The notes under the pieces: model-generated
Seen by the model: the letters and a program-made list of their open reading frames with translations, nothing else
What the model was told of the DNA's origin: nothing
Databases searched by the model: none
NCBI GenBank assembly: GCA_003140115.1
Contig: PLIQ01000302.1
Span: 1 to 16,175, forward strand
Direction: 5' to 3'
DNA: 16,175 bases
Origin: Actinomycetota bacterium
GTDB lineage: Bacteria > Actinomycetota > Actinomycetes > Streptosporangiales > Streptosporangiaceae
Shown here: positions 12,590-16,175 of the stretch, piece after piece
Layout of the letters: every line of letters starts with the position of its first letter
Numbering within the stretch: position 1 is the stretch's first letter
Program-made: the position numbers and the translations under genes

Positions 12590-13993
12590 ATGCACAGACG
12601 GCTCCACGGACGGGCCGGTTGCCGAAAGGTAGCCGGGGTCACCGTCGCCGCGGCTCTCGGTCTCGCCGCCGTCGCAGCGTGCTCGAGCAGCAGCACCACC
12701 ACCGGGTCCACCGCTTCTAGCACAGGCCACGTCACGGTTAACGGTTTCTGTGCTCCACCCTCGTCCTCGCCCGTTCCGTACAAAGAGTGGAACGAGGACG
12801 TCGCCACGTTCGAGAAGGCTAACCCCAACATCACCATCCAGAGCATCTACTCCGCTCAGTGCGACGTCCCGGCGACACTCACCGCCCAGCTGGCCGCCGG
12901 CACCGAACCTGACGTCTACGAGGTCTACTTCGGGGACCTAGACCAGGCGCTCGACGCTGGCCAGGCCGCCGACATCACCCAGTACGTCAACTCGACCACG
13001 GTGCCGGTCCTCAAGGACATCGTGCCGAGCGCGATGCAGTCGGTCACCGCGGGCAGCACGCTCTACGGGCTGCCAATCTTCAACTACACCCAGGGCCTGG
13101 TTATCAACCGGCAGCTGTTCACACAAGCCGGCCTGAACCCCGACGCCCCGCCCACCACCTGGGCCCAGGTGGAGACGGACGCCATGGCGATCACCAAGCT
13201 CGGCCACGGCATCTACGGTTACGGGGACTACAGCGCCGACAACAACGGTGGCTGGCACTTCACCTCTGAGCTGGACGCCAACGGCGGCGCGATGACCAAC
13301 GGCGCGGGCACTGCCGCGAGCTTCGACACCAGCTCGGGCATACAGGTGCTCGACGCGCTGCACACCCTGCGGTTTACCGACAAGGCCATGAGCGCGACGG
13401 AGGCTCTCGGCTGGGGCACGCTGCAGAAGCAGATGGCGGCCGGCAAGCTCGGCATGTACATCGCCGCACCTGACGACATCTACGACGTGATCGTGCCGAT
13501 CGACGGCGGCAACATCAACGACTACGGAATGGGCCCGCTGCCCAGCGTCAGCGGCACCCCGGCCGGCACGCTGTCTGGCGGCGACGACTACCTATTCGCC
13601 AAGCGGGACACCCCGGCCCAGATCGAGGCCGGCATCAAGTGGATCAACTTCGAGGATCTGACCCTGGGCCAAGGCCAGTTCAACCTGGCGCGGAACAAGG
13701 CCGTCGGCATACCGGTCGGATTCTACGAGCCGCAGATGTTCCAGGGCGCCACCAACACCGCCTACACGGCCCTGCTGAACAAGTACACGACCATCAACGA
13801 GTCCTACTACTCGACGTTCGTCAACGCGAACGAGAAGCCCGACGGCCAGCCGGTCGACGATCAGGCGCTCTACAAGTCGCTTGACCCGGTGATGCTCTCC
13901 GTGCTCACCAACCCGAACGCCAATATCCCGCAGTTGCTGGCCGGTGCGACGTCCGCAGTGAACCAGATCCTGGCGAACAGCAGCGGTGGCTGA
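12590..13993 (+). CDS. Sugar ABC transporter substrate-binding lipoprotein (family 1)
   Basis: This 467-aa extracytoplasmic binding protein would capture an oligosaccharide and deliver it to the two permeases downstream. The N-terminus has Arg/Lys residues, a hydrophobic stretch at about 14-30 and the lipobox VAAC with C31 as the lipidated cysteine, followed by a Ser/Thr-rich tether. The mature part fits SBP_bac_1: FEKANPNITIQSIY, LTAQLAAGTEPDVYEVYFGDLDQAL, STLYGLPIFNYTQGLVINRQLFTQAGL, TTWAQVETDAMAI, and KQMAAGKLGMYIAAPDD. C54 and C91 may pair. AGGAAGG lies 7 nt before the ATG. The stop overlaps the next gene by 8 bp. Neighbouring GH13 and MalR-like genes suggest an alpha-glucoside or malto-oligosaccharide substrate, which is an inference from context. 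Confidence 0.92.
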   Translation: MHRRLHGRAGCRKVAGVTVAAALGLAAVAACSSSSTTTGSTASSTGHVTVNGFCAPPSSSPVPYKEWNEDVATFEKANPNITIQSIYSAQCDVPATLTAQLAAGTEPDVYEVYFGDLDQALDAGQAADITQYVNSTTVPVLKDIVPSAMQSVTAGSTLYGLPIFNYTQGLVINRQLFTQAGLNPDAPPTTWAQVETDAMAITKLGHGIYGYGDYSADNNGGWHFTSELDANGGAMTNGAGTAASFDTSSGIQVLDALHTLRFTDKAMSATEALGWGTLQKQMAAGKLGMYIAAPDDIYDVIVPIDGGNINDYGMGPLPSVSGTPAGTLSGGDDYLFAKRDTPAQIEAGIKWINFEDLTLGQGQFNLARNKAVGIPVGFYEPQMFQGATNTAYTALLNKYTTINESYYSTFVNANEKPDGQPVDDQALYKSLDPVMLSVLTNPNANIPQLLAGATSAVNQILANSSGG

Positions 13994-14993
13994 TCTAGTC
14001 ACGCTGCCGCAGACCCCCGGTTCCCGCCCGGCCAGGCGCCGGACGGGGGCCGGGGGCGCCCGCAGGAGCAGCGCGCACTCACTCAATCCGAGGCTCCGGC
14101 GCCACCTCTCGGCGTACGGGTTCCTGATCGGCGGCGTGCTGTGCTTTGCCCTCTTCTCCTGGTACCCGATGGTCCGGGAGTTCATCATGAGCTTCCAGAA
14201 GAGCCAGCTGGGCGTGACCAGCTGGGCGGGCCTGGCCAACTACCGGCGCATCTTTAACGACCCGACGTTCTGGACGGCCTGGCGGAACACACTGGAGTTC
14301 ACCCTCCTCGCGCTGCTCTTCGGCTTCGCGGTGCCGTTCTTCGTCGCGATCTTGCTGAACGAGCTGCGGCATGCCAAGGGATACCTGCGCTGCCTGGTGT
14401 ACCTGCCGGTCATGCTTCCGCCCGCGAGCGCGCTGCTGCTGTTCGCCTACTTCTACGACCCGACCTACGGTCTGTTCAACGACATCCTGCACACGCTGCA
14501 CCTGCCGACCTCGCAGTGGGTGCTGTCGCCGGGCACCAGGTGGCCGACGGCGGCGATGATCTCGGTGGTGATCGCCGCCACCTGGATGAACATGGGCGGC
14601 GCCACGCTGATCTACCTGGCCGCGCTGCAGAACATCCCCGGCGAGCTGTACGAGGCCGCCGAGCTCGATGGTGCCGGGCTGTTCCGGAAGATCCGGTACG
14701 TCACGATCCCGCAGACCAAGCTGATCCTCTCCATGCTGCTGATGCTGCAGATCATTGCCACCATGCAGATGTTCGTCGAGGCGTTCATCCTGGACGGGGG
14801 CCAGGGCGTCAACAACAACACCGAGTCCGTGGTCTACCTGATCTACCAGTACGCGTTCGCGATGAGCAGCGCGAGCAACTTCAACGCCGCCGCCGCGCTC
14901 GGGGTGGTGCTCTTGGTCGTGCTCGGCATATTTTCCGGAGGTTACGTGTGGCTGACACGTACGCGCGATCACTTATCTCGCCCGCGCAGCTGA
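13986..14993 (+). CDS. Sugar ABC transporter permease, MalF/UgpA-type
   Basis: This 335-aa inner-membrane subunit would form half of the importer channel. It has a basic Ser/Arg/Gly-rich N-terminus (1-40) and about six membrane segments, near 43-60, 101-124, 135-156, 188-212, 246-268 and 301-323. The EAA loop that contacts the ATPase is present at 223-242 (EAAELDGAGLFRKIRYVTIP). I place the start at the GTG at 13986, inside the end of the binding-protein gene. No strong ribosome binding site precedes it, so translational coupling is likely. The first membrane segment and EAA loop fit family positions. It works with the second permease and with an ATPase not encoded here. Confidence 0.93.
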   Translation: MADLVTLPQTPGSRPARRRTGAGGARRSSAHSLNPRLRRHLSAYGFLIGGVLCFALFSWYPMVREFIMSFQKSQLGVTSWAGLANYRRIFNDPTFWTAWRNTLEFTLLALLFGFAVPFFVAILLNELRHAKGYLRCLVYLPVMLPPASALLLFAYFYDPTYGLFNDILHTLHLPTSQWVLSPGTRWPTAAMISVVIAATWMNMGGATLIYLAALQNIPGELYEAAELDGAGLFRKIRYVTIPQTKLILSMLLMLQIIATMQMFVEAFILDGGQGVNNNTESVVYLIYQYAFAMSSASNFNAAAALGVVLLVVLGIFSGGYVWLTRTRDHLSRPRS

Positions 14994-15838
14994 ACCGGGC
15001 GCGCAGCAAGATCGTCTACCGGATCGTGCTGACCGCGGTGATCGTGATCTTCACCCTGGTCTTCATCGGCCCCTTGTACTTCCTGTTCACCGACGGGCTG
15101 AAATCGACGCAGGAGGCGATCGCGACCCCGCCCACGCTCTACCCGCACCATCTTCACCCGAGCTCGTACGTACGAGCGTGGAACGAGTTCAGTCTGGGGC
15201 GACTGCTCCTCAACACCTTGTATTACGCGTTCGGCGCACTCGCCTTCCAGCTGGTCTTCGACGTGGCGGCGGCCTACTCGCTGTCCAGGCTGCGTCCCGC
15301 GCTCGGCAACGTCATCCTCGCGATGATGGTGGCCACGCTGATGATCCCGGCTATGGTGCTGATCGTCCCGCTCTATATAACGGTGGCCAACCTGCCGATC
15401 GTGCACATCAACCTGATCGGCTCCCCAGCCGCTATCTGGCTGCCGAGCGTGGCCAACGGGTTCAACATCTACCTGCTCAAGCGGTTCTTCGACTCGATAC
15501 CGGTGGAGCTGACCCAGGCGGCGGCGGTGGACGGTGCGTCCCCGATGCGCACCCTGCGGTCGATCATCATCCCGATCTCGAGGCCGATTCTCGCCGTGGT
15601 CTCGATCTTCTCGCTGGTCGCGGTCTGGAAGGACTTCCTGTGGCCGCTCCTGGTCGAGGGCGGGTACAACCCGCCCAGGGAGACGCTGAACGTCGGCATC
15701 TGGGTGGCGTCCCAGACCGCGCCGGAGAACATGGTGCTGGCCGCGTCCGCGATAGCCGCCGTGCCCACGGTTGTCTTCTTCCTGATCTTCCAGCGCAACA
15801 TCCTGGCCGGACTGACCGCCGGCGGCATCAGGGGCTGA
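14948..15838 (+). CDS. Sugar ABC transporter permease, MalG/UgpE-type
   Basis: This 296-aa partner permease has about six membrane segments: near 25-48, 87-110, 119-145, 158-178, 213-236 and 264-284. Its EAA-type loop is at 187-210 (ELTQAAAVDGASPMRTLRSIIIPI). GTG at 14948 is the best start: GGAGG lies 6 nt upstream, and the product begins just before the first membrane segment. The same reading frame stays open much further upstream, but that part lies within the first permease gene and is not protein-like. The gene overlaps its predecessor by 46 bp, so the two are expressed as a coupled pair. The gene ends 46 bp before the GH13 gene. Confidence 0.93.
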   Translation: MADTYARSLISPAQLNRARSKIVYRIVLTAVIVIFTLVFIGPLYFLFTDGLKSTQEAIATPPTLYPHHLHPSSYVRAWNEFSLGRLLLNTLYYAFGALAFQLVFDVAAAYSLSRLRPALGNVILAMMVATLMIPAMVLIVPLYITVANLPIVHINLIGSPAAIWLPSVANGFNIYLLKRFFDSIPVELTQAAAVDGASPMRTLRSIIIPISRPILAVVSIFSLVAVWKDFLWPLLVEGGYNPPRETLNVGIWVASQTAPENMVLAASAIAAVPTVVFFLIFQRNILAGLTAGGIRG

Positions 15839-15884
15839 GACAACCCGCACGTCGCGATAGACAACACACGAAAGCAGGTACCCC

Positions 15885-16175
15885 TTGCACGGCATCACGG
15901 GTGGCGACTGGTGGCGCGGCGCCGCGATCTACGAACTGTACGTCCAGAGCTTCGCCGACGGCGACGGCGACGGCCTGGGCGACCTGGCCGGCGTCCGGGC
16001 CCGGCTGCCGTACCTGGCGGCTCTCGGCATCGACGCGATCTGGTTTTCCCCGTGGTACCCGTCCCCGAAGTCCGACGCCGGATACGACGTCGCGGACTAC
16101 CGGTCCATCGACCCCGCGTTCGGCACCCTGGCCGACGCCGACGCGCTGATCGCCGAGGGGCACGCGCACGGCATC
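15885..16175 (+). CDS. GH13 alpha-glucosidase / oligo-1,6-glucosidase-like enzyme (partial, N-terminal 97 residues)
   Basis: The product would hydrolyse alpha-glucosidic bonds in the sugars imported by the upstream transporter. Only the first 97 residues are in the window. They show WWRGAAIYELYVQSFAD at 9-25, the calcium-loop-like DGDGDGLGD at 25-33, LPYLAALGIDAIWFSPWYPSP, and AGYDVADYRSIDPAFGTLADADALIAEGHAHGI. These match the start of the GH13 barrel in alpha-glucosidases. The catalytic residues lie beyond the edge, so activity cannot be judged. There is no signal peptide, so the enzyme acts in the cytoplasm. The TTG start at 15885 has only a modest CAGG 7 nt upstream. The 46-bp gap to the permease contains no promoter or terminator, supporting operon membership. 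Confidence 0.88.
   Translation, partial: MHGITGGDWWRGAAIYELYVQSFADGDGDGLGDLAGVRARLPYLAALGIDAIWFSPWYPSPKSDAGYDVADYRSIDPAFGTLADADALIAEGHAHGI

Overview
The window is clearly GC-rich DNA with G/C-dominated third codon positions. Its gene content is typical of a filamentous-type actinomycete (Actinomycetota): a SARP/AfsR-like regulator with an ATPase, RsbU/RsbW/RsbV-type partner switching, a Hanks kinase with an extracytoplasmic domain, and a LacI-controlled sugar ABC importer next to a GH13 glucosidase. I cannot assign a genus. No rRNA, tRNA, CRISPR, transposase or phage structural gene was found.

Region 1 (1-7907) is regulatory. A large SARP-ATPase gene runs off the left edge on the minus strand (1-2731). 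Divergent from it is an apparent plus-strand operon: PP2C/RsbU-like phosphatase (2872), RsbW-like kinase/anti-sigma factor (4212), two STAS anti-anti-sigma proteins (4678, 5108), an unassigned soluble protein (5483) and an FAD-dependent oxidoreductase (6414). The first three genes overlap. The divergent promoter region carries two heptamers, CCGTAAC and CCGTATC, spaced as in a SARP box in front of a TAGGCT -10-like element. The SARP may therefore control the stress-switch operon. No sigma factor gene is present, so the target of the switch is not visible.

Region 2 (7908-9512) is less GC-rich and looks like a small accessory island. It holds an XRE/HTH regulator (minus) divergent from a small protein with two membrane segments (plus). 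A degenerate dyad that could be the regulator's operator lies between them. The island ends with a perfect 17-bp palindrome and a strong hairpin, which probably terminates transcription from both sides.

Region 3 (9513-16175) begins with a transmembrane Ser/Thr kinase bearing a septum-formation-like extracellular domain (minus). Next is a LacI-family repressor resembling MalR (minus). Divergent from the repressor is an importer operon: lipoprotein sugar-binding protein, two permeases, and the start of a GH13 alpha-glucosidase cut by the right edge. The importer promoter is recognisable, with a 9-bp-arm inverted repeat covering its spacer and -10, as expected for repression by the LacI protein. 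No importer ATPase is encoded in the window. Actinomycetes often use a shared ATPase (MsiK type) encoded elsewhere.

Functional picture: one sensing and signalling module (SARP, phosphatase, RsbW/RsbV pair), one kinase receptor, and one alpha-glucoside or malto-oligosaccharide uptake and hydrolysis operon, separated by a small island of unknown purpose.
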